NCBI RefSeq assembly: GCF_025685605.1
Contig: NZ_JAGTUT010000001.1
Coordinates: 1-64,000, forward strand
Source of the DNA: Granulicella arctica
GTDB lineage: Bacteria; Acidobacteriota; Terriglobia; Terriglobales; Acidobacteriaceae
DNA: 64,000 bases
Direction: 5' to 3'
Shown piece by piece: positions 1 to 9,402 of this stretch (positions within the stretch are counted from its first letter, which is position 1; every line of letters starts with the position of its first letter). Below the pieces are notes generated by a model that saw only the letters and a list, made by a program, of their open reading frames with translations, had not been told where the DNA came from and did no database searches. The position numbers and the translations under genes are program-made.

Positions 1-1412
1 GGATGCATAGGTTCCACTTGCGGCTGCTTGTCCAAAGCCTGGAACATCTGCGTGAACGAACCTGGCGCGGCGGCCAGAGGAGCAGAGGTGATGGACGGTT
101 TCACAGCCTCACTCGCCTGGGGTAAGTCATGACGCTCCGTCACGCCGACAGGCGACGGCTGCACATCAAGCGTCCTGAACATCTGCGTAAACGAAGGTGG
201 CGCGGCGGAGGGTTGAGCGAGACTCTCGCTCTTGACAGGAACCGTATCGAGGCTCTCCGAAGGAAATGACTGAGTCGGAGGGTCTGTGCTGAGCGCCGAG
301 GTTGGCGCCACGACTGCTTGCTCGTCAAGTGTCTTGAACATCTGTGTAAACGAACCAGATGGGGCAGCGGCAAGCATACTCGAACCGGAGGATACGTTGG
401 CTGCACTCTCGGAAGTCGCGGAATGCTGCGCAGACGGTACAGGTAGCCGCCGTTCCTCTGGCTGTACACCTACAGCTTGAAACATCTGCGTGAAGGATCC
501 AGGTAAAGGTGGAGCTTCCAATGAGTGCGCGACGGGAATGACCGCTGACTCCTCGGCGTGCGAACCTTTTGTTTCGATAGATTTCGGATCAAACCCCGCG
601 AAGAGTTGCGTGAATGAGACCGGGGTCTCAGCGGTAGGCGACTTTTCTGCAGGCACGGCGGGGGAGTTCTGGGAAATAGTAGTGGCTGCTGCTATTTTGG
701 CTTGCCTTGCATTCTCCAAAGCACGGAGGGCAGATTGAACTGTCGACTCCGGCACCGCAGCAGGGGGACCCGACGGTTCAATCGCGGCGCGAGTGGGTTC
801 CCAGTCGCCCACAGAAGGCGAGGGCGCTGTTGCTAATGGAGCTTCGGACGAGTCAATGGTTTTTAACAGTTGAGTGATCGACACCGCTGTTGCCGAAGTC
901 GGCAGGGGTGGAGCGGCTATCGCTGGCGCTACCTGAACGGGTGTGATTGCTTCCGGCTTGAGCTGCTCGTAGTTCAGCGCACGTAAAAGCTGAGTGAATC
1001 CTCCTGAGGAGGGTTTGGTCGCTACAGGGGGCTGCGCTGCTGCAGTTGGCGGGGGGTCCTGCGCCTTTGCTGACGCAGGCGACGATCGGAGCAGTTGCAG
1101 CATTGGATCAGAACCGTCAGCCGAGGAGGCATCGGCCTTGAAGACCACTTCGTGAACAATCGGCGGTGGCGTTCTACTTTGCAGCGGCTCGGACGCAACT
1201 TGAGGCGGAGGTGCCGACTTTACCGATTTGGGAAGAGCGGCAGGAATCTCACGAACTGTCGACCACTCCGAAACCTGAGATGGAGGAATTGTTCCAAATA
1301 TGTCCGTGGCGCTGCCTTGGGACGGAGGTGCGCTCGCTCCATTATTCTCGGTCTGGACGGGCTTCTGTCCCGCGTCGTCGGCGTCTGTATTGGAGAATCG
1401 ATCGGGGTTCAA
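1..1412 (-). CDS. Motif-repeat, Pro/Ala/Ser-rich protein (3' end outside window)
   Basis: I do not recognise the family. About 470 codons are open on the minus strand and continue past the window edge. The reading frame is proline/alanine/serine-rich and carries a short motif of the form (G/V)SFTQMFxxLD, seen at 30-62, 165-197, 324-356, 468-500 and 588-620. More degenerate copies lie at 852-884 (ITQLLKTID), 972-1004 (FTQLLRALN), about 1085-1113 (LQLLRSS) and perhaps 716-750. Copies are 113-159 bases apart, always in frame, and decay toward the N-terminus. No membrane segment is visible in this part. A TTG start at 1412 is chosen because GGAG lies 8 bases upstream and an in-frame TAG sits just before it. 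It is divergent from tssK, so a role linked to type VI secretion or its regulation is possible but is inference only. Confidence 0.8.
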   Translation of the reverse strand, partial: MNPDRFSNTDADDAGQKPVQTENNGASAPPSQGSATDIFGTIPPSQVSEWSTVREIPAALPKSVKSAPPPQVASEPLQSRTPPPIVHEVVFKADASSADGSDPMLQLLRSSPASAKAQDPPPTAAAQPPVATKPSSGGFTQLLRALNYEQLKPEAITPVQVAPAIAAPPLPTSATAVSITQLLKTIDSSEAPLATAPSPSVGDWEPTRAAIEPSGPPAAVPESTVQSALRALENARQAKIAAATTISQNSPAVPAEKSPTAETPVSFTQLFAGFDPKSIETKGSHAEESAVIPVAHSLEAPPLPGSFTQMFQAVGVQPEERRLPVPSAQHSATSESAANVSSGSSMLAAAPSGSFTQMFKTLDEQAVVAPTSALSTDPPTQSFPSESLDTVPVKSESLAQPSAAPPSFTQMFRTLDVQPSPVGVTERHDLPQASEAVKPSITSAPLAAAPGSFTQMFQALDKQPQVEPMH

Positions 1413-1473
1413 TTCCTACTCCATCGCGTGTATCGTGCGTTGCAGAATAATAATCGCTTTTCACAACGATTAC

Positions 1474-1502
1474 TTGACACCCACCTTGAAGATTCCTAGT
1501 AT
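1474..1502 (+). promoter_or_regulatory. Putative sigma-70 promoter of the T6SS operon
   Basis: A perfect -35 hexamer TTGACA (1474-1479), a 17-base spacer and a -10-like TAGTAT (1497-1502) lie in the 248-base gap between the divergent motif-repeat gene and tssK. They point toward tssK and leave a leader of about 150 bases. The rest of the gap shows no gene. Confidence 0.5.
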
Positions 1503-1660
1503 ACCGCTACAGTCAAAGAAGATTTTTCTGCATAGTTACATCTTCGAGCAGTTCGATAAGTCGTTCGCATGAGACGATTACCCGAGCGGATTTAACCACT
1601 CTACTTTGCACCTTCGGCACTGATGCCTTCACTTAACTCGCCGAGTAATGGATCGCCCCT

Positions 1661-3016
1661 ATGAAGTTTTTGTCTCGCGTTGTCTGGTCAGAGGGGATGC
1701 ATCTTGGTCCACATCACTTCCAGACGCAGAGCCGCTACTTCGAGGATTCACTCTGGTTCCACAGTGCCAGCCTCCGGCGCAATCCTTGGGGCCTGATCAG
1801 CCTGTCGCTGGACACAGAAGCCATCCGTAACGGCAATGCTGTCCTTCGTTATGCTTCCGGAATCTTTCCAGACGGCCTGATCTTTGATATTCCGGACAGC
1901 GATCCGCCTCCGCCTGCCGTAAGTCTTCGCGACCTCTTTGCGGCAACCGACAGCGAGATCATCCTTTTCCTGGCTGTTCCGAAGCGGAGCAACAAGGGTT
2001 TTGACTGTGATGTTGACGGAGCGCGCACGACGGCTCGCTACCATTCCGTAGACCGTTCCTTGAGCGATGAGACCATCGGACAGGATGAGTATGTCGTTGC
2101 CTTCGGGAATAAGAATCTGACTCTTTGCAGCGAGGCCCAGGTTTCCGCCGAGAGCATCGCATTTCCGATCGCACGCATACGCCGCGACGGCAAAGGCGGA
2201 TTTCTGGCTGACCCGGACTTCATCCCGCCTTGCCTTCGTATCAGCGCCAATGAAAGCCTCCTGCTGCTTCTCAAGCGCCTCGTCGAATCTCTCAATGAGC
2301 GCATGAAGACCGTCACTCGCAACAAACGCCGCGAGGGCCAGTTTGAAGCGGGAACCTCTGCACTTGATGTCTCGAACTATTGGTTTCTTCACGCCCTCTG
2401 CTCCTCCATCCCAGCGCTTCAACAACATCTTGAGGCCAAGCGGAGCCACCCGGAAGAGTTGTACGTCGATCTTGCCCGGCTCGCAGGTTCTCTTTGCACC
2501 TTCTCACTCGAGTCGAATCCGAGCGATATCCCGGCGTACTCTCACTTAAATCTTTCAGGCGTCTTCCAAGCGTTGGATGATCATATCCGTCGGCACCTGG
2601 AGATCATCGTTCCTTCGAACACAGTGACACTCGACTTCCAAAAAGCTGGATCATACATTCATGTTGCGACCGTCCAGGATGAGCGCTGCTTCCGTAGGTC
2701 CCGCTGGATCTTTGGCATTCGGTCAAGTCTGGGCGAAGCGGAGCTTCTTCGCATGACGCCGCAGCTTGTGAAGATCTGTTCCGCCGAGGGGGTCGCCAAA
2801 CTCGTGCAACGTGCCCTTCCCGGCCTTGAACTGCTTCACCTCGCCGTCCCCCCGTCGTCTATCTCGGCCGAGGCCGACATGCACTATTTCAGCGTCAGCG
2901 CTGCTGGAGCCTGTTGGCAGCATATTCTGCAGACGAAGCAGGTCGGCGTCTATCTGCCGGGCGATATCCGAGGCGCGTCCTTTGAAGTGATTGTGATTCT
3001 GGAGGCAAACGCATGA
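1661..3016 (+). CDS. tssK: Type VI secretion baseplate subunit TssK
   Basis: TssK (VasE/ImpJ family, 451 aa, normal length) connects the T6SS baseplate to the membrane complex in the cytoplasm. The N-terminus has the family signature: a VVWSEGMHLGPHHFQ stretch (residues 7-21) followed by RYFEDSLWFH, matching the usual VxWxEGMxLxPxHFQ pattern of TssK proteins. No membrane segments are seen, as expected. The ATG at 1661 places the signature at the right distance; no strong Shine-Dalgarno is visible. Its stop overlaps the tssL start by 4 bases (ATGA), so the two are translationally coupled. It is the first gene of the tssK-tssL-tssM-phosphatase run in this window; the sheath and tube genes must lie elsewhere. 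Confidence 0.92.
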   Translation: MKFLSRVVWSEGMHLGPHHFQTQSRYFEDSLWFHSASLRRNPWGLISLSLDTEAIRNGNAVLRYASGIFPDGLIFDIPDSDPPPPAVSLRDLFAATDSEIILFLAVPKRSNKGFDCDVDGARTTARYHSVDRSLSDETIGQDEYVVAFGNKNLTLCSEAQVSAESIAFPIARIRRDGKGGFLADPDFIPPCLRISANESLLLLLKRLVESLNERMKTVTRNKRREGQFEAGTSALDVSNYWFLHALCSSIPALQQHLEAKRSHPEELYVDLARLAGSLCTFSLESNPSDIPAYSHLNLSGVFQALDDHIRRHLEIIVPSNTVTLDFQKAGSYIHVATVQDERCFRRSRWIFGIRSSLGEAELLRMTPQLVKICSAEGVAKLVQRALPGLELLHLAVPPSSISAEADMHYFSVSAAGACWQHILQTKQVGVYLPGDIRGASFEVIVILEANA

Positions 3017-3762
3017 CCTCGCCCCCGCCCGTCAGTGTGGCACTTCCCGTAGCGCGGACCAACAGCCTTGCGCTCTCCTTTCAGGATGTCGTCACCGTAA
3101 TCCTGCGGATGCGCTACGGCACCCAGCGCGTCGCCGACGCAGCAGGCTTCCGTGCCAGCATTCGCAAGATGATCGCAACAGCCGTCCAGGAGGTGCGCAG
3201 CCTTGGCTACTCGGATGCGACCAGCCACATGGCCCTTTATGCCATCATCGGCTTCCTTGATGAGAGCGTTTTGAACTCTCAGGATCCGACCTTCGCGGAT
3301 TGGGCACGGCGGCCTTTGCAAGAGGAGATGTTTGGCGGCCACTTCGCCGGTGAAACCTTCTTTCGACAGGTATCCGATCTGCTGAATGCGCCCGAGTCCT
3401 CCGAGGTCGCCGATGCACTTGAGCTACATGCCATCTGTCTCCTGCTGGGCTATCGCGGCAAGTACGCCTTTGGAGACCATGGTGAGATTCACGGCATCCT
3501 GAGCCGCATCCGCGACAAGATCATCCGTATTCGCGGACCGTTCGCCATGGCTCGTCTCTCGGAGGTTCCCGCAATACAGCTTGCAGCCAAGCGCGACAAA
3601 TGGATTACGGCGCTCTGGGCGACCGCCGCAGTGCTTGTTCTGCTGATCGTGATTCTCTTTGCCATTTACACACTGACCCTTGGGTCCGGCCTCGGCGGCA
3701 TCCAGCAAAGCGCCATGCTTCTTTTTGTTCCCGCCTTTCGCAGCATGAGGATATCTCTGTGA
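3013..3762 (+). CDS. tssL: Type VI secretion inner-membrane protein TssL (DotU/IcmH family)
   Basis: TssL is a C-tail-anchored inner membrane protein that joins TssM in the T6SS membrane complex. This 249-aa protein has the DotU-type helical cytoplasmic domain (residues about 20-190, with YAIIGFLDESVLNS and an LLGYRGKYAFGD segment typical of the family) and one hydrophobic anchor at about 196-222. No peptidoglycan-binding OmpA extension follows, so it is the short form. The gene overlaps tssK by 4 bases and tssM by 4 bases (GTGA), a tightly coupled operon. Confidence 0.92.
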   Translation: MTSPPPVSVALPVARTNSLALSFQDVVTVILRMRYGTQRVADAAGFRASIRKMIATAVQEVRSLGYSDATSHMALYAIIGFLDESVLNSQDPTFADWARRPLQEEMFGGHFAGETFFRQVSDLLNAPESSEVADALELHAICLLLGYRGKYAFGDHGEIHGILSRIRDKIIRIRGPFAMARLSEVPAIQLAAKRDKWITALWATAAVLVLLIVILFAIYTLTLGSGLGGIQQSAMLLFVPAFRSMRISL

Positions 3763-6700
3763 AACGCATCTGGATCGTCATTCTCGGCTTCGTGATCTAC
3801 CTGCTGATCGTTGTAGGCACAGGCTTTCTACTTCATCTGCAAGGTTCGAAGCTTGTTTTTTTCATCGTTATTCTGGCTTTGCTTGGCGCAGCAGCTTGCG
3901 CAGTCATTCTCTGGTACCTGAAGAAGACCGCCCCGCCTGAGGAGACTGGCGAGGAGAGCAGCGCCACGGATATGGGCAACCTCGATGCCCTGCTCCGTGA
4001 CGCAGATGCGAAGCTAAAGCAGGCTGGTCGCACAGGTGCCAAGTCGCTTTCGGCGATGCCGCTCATCTATGTGATCGGCGACGAAAACTCGGCCAAGACG
4101 CAGACGATCCTGCAGTCAGGCCTTGATCCTGAAGTACTTGCGGGACAGGTTTATCGCGATCAGGTAGTTGCTCCGACGCAACTCGCAAACATCTGGCTTA
4201 CAGGTTCCGCAGCAATCGTTGAGGCGGGCGGCGCACTCCTCAGACAGCCTGCGCTCTGGCAGAAACTGGTGAAGCTTACTGCGCCGGGAAAGATCGGCGC
4301 GGCATTCTCGAAGTCGGCTCTTCAGCCTACGCGGGCCGTAGTCATCTGCGTCAGCATGGAACGTATCCTCGCGCCAAGCACCAGCGAACAGATCCGTGCG
4401 CTCGCGCAGACGTTGAACGAGCGTTTGCGTCAGGTCTCGCAGACGCTGGGTATTTCGCTACCTGTGTATGTTCTCTTTACCAAGCTCGACACCGTCTCGG
4501 CGTTTGCTGAGTACACGGCAAACCTGACGCAGGATGAAGTCAGGGTTCCGCTTGGCTCGATGCTTGCTCGTCTTGAGACAGGCGCTGGGCTTTACGCCGA
4601 ACGGGCTGCCACACAGATCGGCACTCGCTTTGACGAGGTAGCTTACCTGCTGTCGGAGTTTCGGCTGGAATTGCTGGCTCGCGGTGGAGAGGCTCCTGCA
4701 CTTGCTCGCTCCTATGAGTTTCCTCGTGACCTTCGCAAACTGCGAGCCGGGATCGTGGACTTCCTGGTTGAGATTGCGCGACCGAGTCAGCTAGGCGTCA
4801 ATCCGTTTCTCCGCGGCTTTTTCTTCTCAGGCATGAGGGCTCATATTGTTGAGGATGTTCTCTCGGTGGGAGCACAGCAGTCTGCGCCGACACCTATCGT
4901 CGATGCTGGCGCTACGCGGGTCTTCTCCTTCTCGGCTATGCAACAGGCAGCGCCTGCGCCGGTTCACCGGAGTTCCTCGCGCAAGGTGGCACAGTGGGCT
5001 TTCCTTCCCTACTTCTTTACACGGCTTGTTCTTTCCGACAAGACTGCCCTTGAGAGTAGCCGGGCAAGCACGAAGGTTTCGGGCGTCAAGCGGGTATTCA
5101 TTGCCTGTCTCTGCGGCATTCTTGGCCTCTACCTCATCCTGCTGACGATCTCCTTCTTCAAGAACCGGGAGCTTGAGGAGCGCGCTGCCGCAGCCACGAA
5201 GCATGTCTCCCTGATGACCGGTAAGGACGTAGCTTCGGTCGCCGAGCTACAGACACTTGATCAGCTTCGCCAGGTTCTGGTCGAGCTGGACGATTATCAC
5301 AAGAACGGCGCTCCGTTGATGTATCGCTGGGGACTCTACCGGGGCAACGATCTTCGCATTGCAGCTTGCCATGCTTACGGGCAGCGGTTCTACAAGTTGC
5401 TGCTCGCGCAGACGCAGGCAAACATCGTGACGAAGCTATCCGCTTTACCTGTCAAAGCGGCTCCAACGGACGAATACCAGGCCAGCTACAAGCCTCTGAA
5501 GGCGTGGCTGATTACTACTTCAAACCCAGACAAAAGCACAACTGACTTCCTTCCTCCGGTGCTTGATGGTGAGTGGACTGCAGGAAGGTCGATCACTCCC
5601 GAGACGCAGCAGCTTGCGCAGAACCAGTTTGACTACTACGCTGCGGCGCTGACCGAGCGCGATGAGAAGGAGCCGCAATCGTGTCTGGCAGCGCTCGGTG
5701 GTGCAAAGCCGGACATGACGCTCGTGGCGAACACGCGAGGTTATCTGAACAGCTTTCAGGGGATCGATCATGTGTATCTGAGCATGAAGGCTGCAGCAGA
5801 TCGCAAGTTTCCGGCGATCGAGTTCAAGAAGCTTTATCCGAACTCCGTCGGTCTGGTAAGCGCGCCAACGATCGTTGACGGAGCGTTCAGCAAGAACGGT
5901 TTCGCGTTTATGCAAGATGCCATCTTGCATCCTGACCAATACCTGACGGGCGAGGAATGGGTGACTGGACCAACGACCGGAACGGTTGATCGAGCAACGA
6001 TGGCGTCGCAGTTGCCTCCGCGCTATCAGGAGGACTTTCTCACGGCGTGGCGAACCTTCCTCAAGACGGCGAACGTAAACGGCTTCGGCAGTATCGAGGA
6101 TGGAGCGAAGCGTCTCCATGAGCTTGATGGACCTGCTTCGCCGCTGCTGCAGATATTCGGCGTCGTGTCGCGGAACACCTCAGTGCCGATTCCAGCGTTC
6201 TCGCAGCCCTTTCAGGCTCCGCAATCGATCGTTCCGCCGGGAAATGGACCCGCTGTGAATCCTGGCTACAGCGAGAAGCTAATCGCGATCGAACAGGCGA
6301 TTCACCAGATGCTCTCGAGCCCTGCGACTGCAGACGATCCGACGCAGGTCAATGGCGCTGTCGCAACGGCTTACAGTGCAGTCAGTACCATGCGCGGCGG
6401 TTTCCAGCCTCCTGATCCGGCCGGAATCGCTGACTCAAACTCCGAGCGGCTTCTTCGGCAGCCGATTCGCCTGATCGAAGACTTGGCAAGTAAGGCTTCT
6501 GCGGGCGGACCAAACAAGGCTGGTGCAGCGATGTGCAAGGCTGCGACGGGTGTTCTTGGGGCGTTTCCGTTCAATCCGGATGCCAAGACGGACGTGTCGC
6601 CAGAAGATGCTGCTGCCTTCTTCGGTCCAACTGGGCCGATTGCGGCCTTCGTTGCGACGCAGTCGAAGCTCATTGCCTTCAATGGGACTCTCTACACTCC

Positions 6701-7181
6701 TGCGTCATCGCAGCCAGTTACTCCTGCCTTGCTCGCCTTCTTGAACACGACCCATGCGGTCGCTGCGACACTCTTCGCGAATGGAAGCACACAACCAGCG
6801 ATCACCTTCACGATCGCTCAGGAGAAGGCGAATGACCTTTCGCCTGCGACGCTTGAGATTGACGGACAGACACTGGCGAACATCGGCGTTCCTAACCGCG
6901 TGAACTGGCAGTATCGTCCGCAGGGCGCTGTGAAACTTACAGGTTCTGGGCAGACGAAGAACAACTTCGGGCCTTGGGCAATCTTCCACTTCGCCTATGG
7001 GGCAAAGCACCCTACGCCGAATAAGCTGCAATACATCTTCCAGAACAATGGGATCACTGAGAAGACTCCCAGCGGAACGGACATCATCTACCAGTTCGAC
7101 ATCGAAGATAGTGGGGCGAAGCTACTGAATCCTGACTTCATGCGACGGCAACTGCGTTGTGTTCCGACGGTGGTGAAATGA
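3759..7181 (+). CDS. tssM: Type VI secretion membrane complex protein TssM (IcmF family)
   Basis: TssM is the large inner-membrane/periplasmic scaffold of the T6SS. The 1140-aa protein has two N-terminal membrane helices (about 3-25 and 32-54), a cytoplasmic domain with an NTP-binding-like loop GDENSAKT at 107-114, a third membrane helix (about residue 450) and a long periplasmic IcmF-related region to the C-terminus. I chose the GTG at 3759, which overlaps the tssL stop and begins exactly at a membrane helix; the frame stays open back to 3600, but that extension overlaps tssL and looks non-coding. The Walker A-like loop has Ala where the second Gly is canonical, so nucleotide hydrolysis is doubtful. 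Confidence 0.92.
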   Translation: MKRIWIVILGFVIYLLIVVGTGFLLHLQGSKLVFFIVILALLGAAACAVILWYLKKTAPPEETGEESSATDMGNLDALLRDADAKLKQAGRTGAKSLSAMPLIYVIGDENSAKTQTILQSGLDPEVLAGQVYRDQVVAPTQLANIWLTGSAAIVEAGGALLRQPALWQKLVKLTAPGKIGAAFSKSALQPTRAVVICVSMERILAPSTSEQIRALAQTLNERLRQVSQTLGISLPVYVLFTKLDTVSAFAEYTANLTQDEVRVPLGSMLARLETGAGLYAERAATQIGTRFDEVAYLLSEFRLELLARGGEAPALARSYEFPRDLRKLRAGIVDFLVEIARPSQLGVNPFLRGFFFSGMRAHIVEDVLSVGAQQSAPTPIVDAGATRVFSFSAMQQAAPAPVHRSSSRKVAQWAFLPYFFTRLVLSDKTALESSRASTKVSGVKRVFIACLCGILGLYLILLTISFFKNRELEERAAAATKHVSLMTGKDVASVAELQTLDQLRQVLVELDDYHKNGAPLMYRWGLYRGNDLRIAACHAYGQRFYKLLLAQTQANIVTKLSALPVKAAPTDEYQASYKPLKAWLITTSNPDKSTTDFLPPVLDGEWTAGRSITPETQQLAQNQFDYYAAALTERDEKEPQSCLAALGGAKPDMTLVANTRGYLNSFQGIDHVYLSMKAAADRKFPAIEFKKLYPNSVGLVSAPTIVDGAFSKNGFAFMQDAILHPDQYLTGEEWVTGPTTGTVDRATMASQLPPRYQEDFLTAWRTFLKTANVNGFGSIEDGAKRLHELDGPASPLLQIFGVVSRNTSVPIPAFSQPFQAPQSIVPPGNGPAVNPGYSEKLIAIEQAIHQMLSSPATADDPTQVNGAVATAYSAVSTMRGGFQPPDPAGIADSNSERLLRQPIRLIEDLASKASAGGPNKAGAAMCKAATGVLGAFPFNPDAKTDVSPEDAAAFFGPTGPIAAFVATQSKLIAFNGTLYTPASSQPVTPALLAFLNTTHAVAATLFANGSTQPAITFTIAQEKANDLSPATLEIDGQTLANIGVPNRVNWQYRPQGAVKLTGSGQTKNNFGPWAIFHFAYGAKHPTPNKLQYIFQNNGITEKTPSGTDIIYQFDIEDSGAKLLNPDFMRRQLRCVPTVVK

Positions 7182-7244
7182 ACGTCTTAACTGCACGACT
7201 TTCCTCCAGATCGTCTACCTCCATGAGTTCGACAGGAGCATTGC

Positions 7245-8000
7245 GTGGCTATTAAGGTGGAGTTTGCAGCCCTGACCGATGTGGGTTGTGTCCGCACCAA
7301 CAATGAGGACTCCTTTGGGTACGATCTTGGCCGACAGATCTACGTTGTGTGCGATGGAATGGGCGGAATGGCTTCCGGAGAGGTCGCGAGCCAGATGGCT
7401 GTAAGCACTTTTCTGGACGTCGTTGCGACGAACGATCGGAGTGTTCCGGTCGAGATGACGCTTCACCAGGCGATCATGTCCGCGAATGACACGGTCTATC
7501 GAACGGGAACGATGCCTCAGCACAAAGGCATGGGAACGACACTCGTGGCTGCTTGCGTCGACGATGGCAAGCTGTATATCGGGAATGTTGGCGACAGTCG
7601 GGCTTACATGATTCAGAACGGTCAATGTATGCAGCTTACGGTTGACCATTCGTACTTGAATGAACTCATTCGGACTGGCGCTGTTGCGGTCGAAGATGCT
7701 GGAACGGTCGACTTGAAGGGTATGGAATCTGTCATTACGCGGGCTGTTGGCGTTACGGCAACGATTGATCCGGACTTCTTCGCGGTGGATCTGACTGCTG
7801 GCGATATTGTGCTGCTTGCCTCCGATGGTCTTACGCGGTATCTGAATGCTTCAGATATTGGTGTGCTCGTGACTGCGGGAGATTTGAATCGGTCATGTGA
7901 GCATCTGGTTGCGATCGCCAAAGAACGTGGCGGAGCAGATAATATTACCGTTCTCCTTCTCCATATTGCAGATGTACAGAGTGAATTGCTGCCAGCCTAA
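7245..8000 (+). CDS. PP2C-type Ser/Thr protein phosphatase (T6SS-linked, PppA-like)
   Basis: A 251-aa cytoplasmic PP2C family metal-dependent phosphatase with all the usual motifs in order: TDVGCVRTNNEDS near the N-terminus, VCDGMGG, GTTLVAA, NVGDSRAY, LLASDGLT and GGADNITVL near the C-terminus. The Asp residues that bind Mn/Mg are therefore present. Such phosphatases reverse Ser/Thr kinase signalling, and in many T6SS loci a PppA phosphatase opposes the PpkA kinase and the FHA protein. Its place 63 bases after tssM supports that role. The start is GTG with GGAG 6 bases upstream. No kinase gene is present in this window. Confidence 0.9.
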   Translation: MAIKVEFAALTDVGCVRTNNEDSFGYDLGRQIYVVCDGMGGMASGEVASQMAVSTFLDVVATNDRSVPVEMTLHQAIMSANDTVYRTGTMPQHKGMGTTLVAACVDDGKLYIGNVGDSRAYMIQNGQCMQLTVDHSYLNELIRTGAVAVEDAGTVDLKGMESVITRAVGVTATIDPDFFAVDLTAGDIVLLASDGLTRYLNASDIGVLVTAGDLNRSCEHLVAIAKERGGADNITVLLLHIADVQSELLPA

Positions 8001-8190
8001 CGAGGGGTTTTTGTTCCTGGCAGGGGTACCCCTACCCCCCGTACATGAAGTACGAAAGTATTCAAAACAAAGATGTTAGGTGCGGACTCAGGTGCGACGG
8101 GCGGCGTACCCTTATAGGGTCACGGGCGCGCACTGTGGCCGCGGGGAGAAGCCATCTGTCAAGTGTGATAAGGTTCAGCCGAAGTGCGGC
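8001..8190. other. Intergenic stretch with C/G-rich repeat-like segment
   Basis: No gene is supported here. The segment 8021-8045 contains GGTACCCCTACCCCCCGTAC, partly self-complementary around the KpnI-like core, followed by an AT-richer tail and a second G/C-rich block. I vaguely recall similar GGTACCCC(C)TCCCCC intergenic repeats in Acidobacteria, but no second copy exists in this window. Confidence 0.3.
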
Positions 8191-9369
8191 ATGACTGATT
8201 TACCTTACTCTCCGATGACTCGCCGTGCCTTCTGCACAGGCTCTGCCGTCGTGCTTGCTGGCGGACATCAGGCACTGATGTCGCAGCCAGCTTCGCTCTA
8301 TGGGTCGGTCCGGCCGAACGTTGCTGCGATCGATCACGACCGCATTCTTGCTGCCGCTGATCGTGCGCTCAAGATTCTGCCGGCTCCTCTTTCGGCGATT
8401 CCGGCACCAAAGTCTCCGGGAAGTCGGCAGGACTTCTACTCGGAGGCCGGCGAGGCTTCGCCGTTCACCGCTCATCGGGATGCTGTTTTTGCGCTGAGTC
8501 GACAGGTTGCGGCGCTGGCTGCGGCGTTTCGAGTGACGCACGAAGAGCGGTACGCTGCCCATGCGGTCCTGCATTTGCACGCCTGGTTCGTTGATCCTGA
8601 GACCCAGATGACGCCAGCGCTTGCGTACGGATCGGTCGCTTCTGCGGTCGGCAAGGCTGATCCTAAGCCCGGCTTCGAAGGGGTTCTGGACACTGTGTTC
8701 TTTGCGGAAGTGGCGCAGGCGATCTTCACGCTGAGTACGTCGCAGGCCCTGTCACCCGACGAGATGGCCGGACTCAAAGGGTGGTTCGCGAGCTATCTAC
8801 AGTGGTTGACGGAATCACGGCAGGCGGGGCTGGCCCGCGATCAACGGGACCACCACGGGAGTTCATGGCTTCTGCAGGCGGCTTCGTACGCTCGGCTGAC
8901 GGGCAACGATGCCGTGCTGTCTGACCTGCGGCATCGTTTCAAGACGGCTACGCTGCGGGCGCAGATTGTGGCTGACGGCAGTTTTCCGCGCGAGCTGATG
9001 ACGCCTTATCCCTATCGCAATTCCCTCTTCAACCTGGACATGCTGACGGCATCGTGTGAGTTGCTGTCGACACGCTTCGAGAGCCTATGGGAGTTTGAGC
9101 TTCAGGATGGGCCAGGGATGCACATCGTGATGGCACGTCACTTTCCGTTTATGCAGAATCGTCGGTCGTGGCCATATCGAGCCGATCTAACGCATTTTGA
9201 CGATCTTCCGGTCAGAAATCCGAGCCTGCTCTTTGCGGCGAAGGCGTATATTCGGCCGGAGTATGCCGAGCTTTGGAAGACGCTGAATCCCGACCCAATC
9301 GTGCCGGAGATCGAGCGGACGTTCCCGATTAGCCAGCCATTGCTTTGGATTGATCGTCCGCGCTCCTGA
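8191..9369 (+). CDS. Alginate lyase (AlgL-like) family exported protein
   Basis: A 392-aa protein resembling the alginate lyase superfamily with an (alpha/alpha) toroid fold (Pfam Alginate_lyase): it has the DRALKILP start, NDFYSEAGE-like FYSEAGE segment, a helix containing RYAAHAVLHLHAWFVD, a DQRDHHGSSW segment with candidate catalytic His residues, and an ELMTPYPYRNSLFN stretch. These enzymes cleave or bind uronate polymers in the periplasm or outside. A twin-arginine-like export signal (MTRRAFCTGSAVVLAG) begins at residue 9. I start at ATG 8191; ATG 8215, directly at the Tat motif, is equally possible. It stands alone after the T6SS genes. Uronate metabolism genes follow within 13 kb. Confidence 0.75.
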   Translation: MTDLPYSPMTRRAFCTGSAVVLAGGHQALMSQPASLYGSVRPNVAAIDHDRILAAADRALKILPAPLSAIPAPKSPGSRQDFYSEAGEASPFTAHRDAVFALSRQVAALAAAFRVTHEERYAAHAVLHLHAWFVDPETQMTPALAYGSVASAVGKADPKPGFEGVLDTVFFAEVAQAIFTLSTSQALSPDEMAGLKGWFASYLQWLTESRQAGLARDQRDHHGSSWLLQAASYARLTGNDAVLSDLRHRFKTATLRAQIVADGSFPRELMTPYPYRNSLFNLDMLTASCELLSTRFESLWEFELQDGPGMHIVMARHFPFMQNRRSWPYRADLTHFDDLPVRNPSLLFAAKAYIRPEYAELWKTLNPDPIVPEIERTFPISQPLLWIDRPRS

Positions 9370-9402
9370 GAAGTGCATCTGATGGAGTAGAGGAACACAC
9401 GC

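Noticed and set aside
1748..2449. Long minus-strand open frame inside tssK
   Set aside because: It overlaps the clearly recognisable TssK frame and has no known features; a shadow frame.
3600..3758. Upstream extension of tssM
   Set aside because: It overlaps the tssL membrane helix frame; GTG 3759 with the 4-base overlap fits better.
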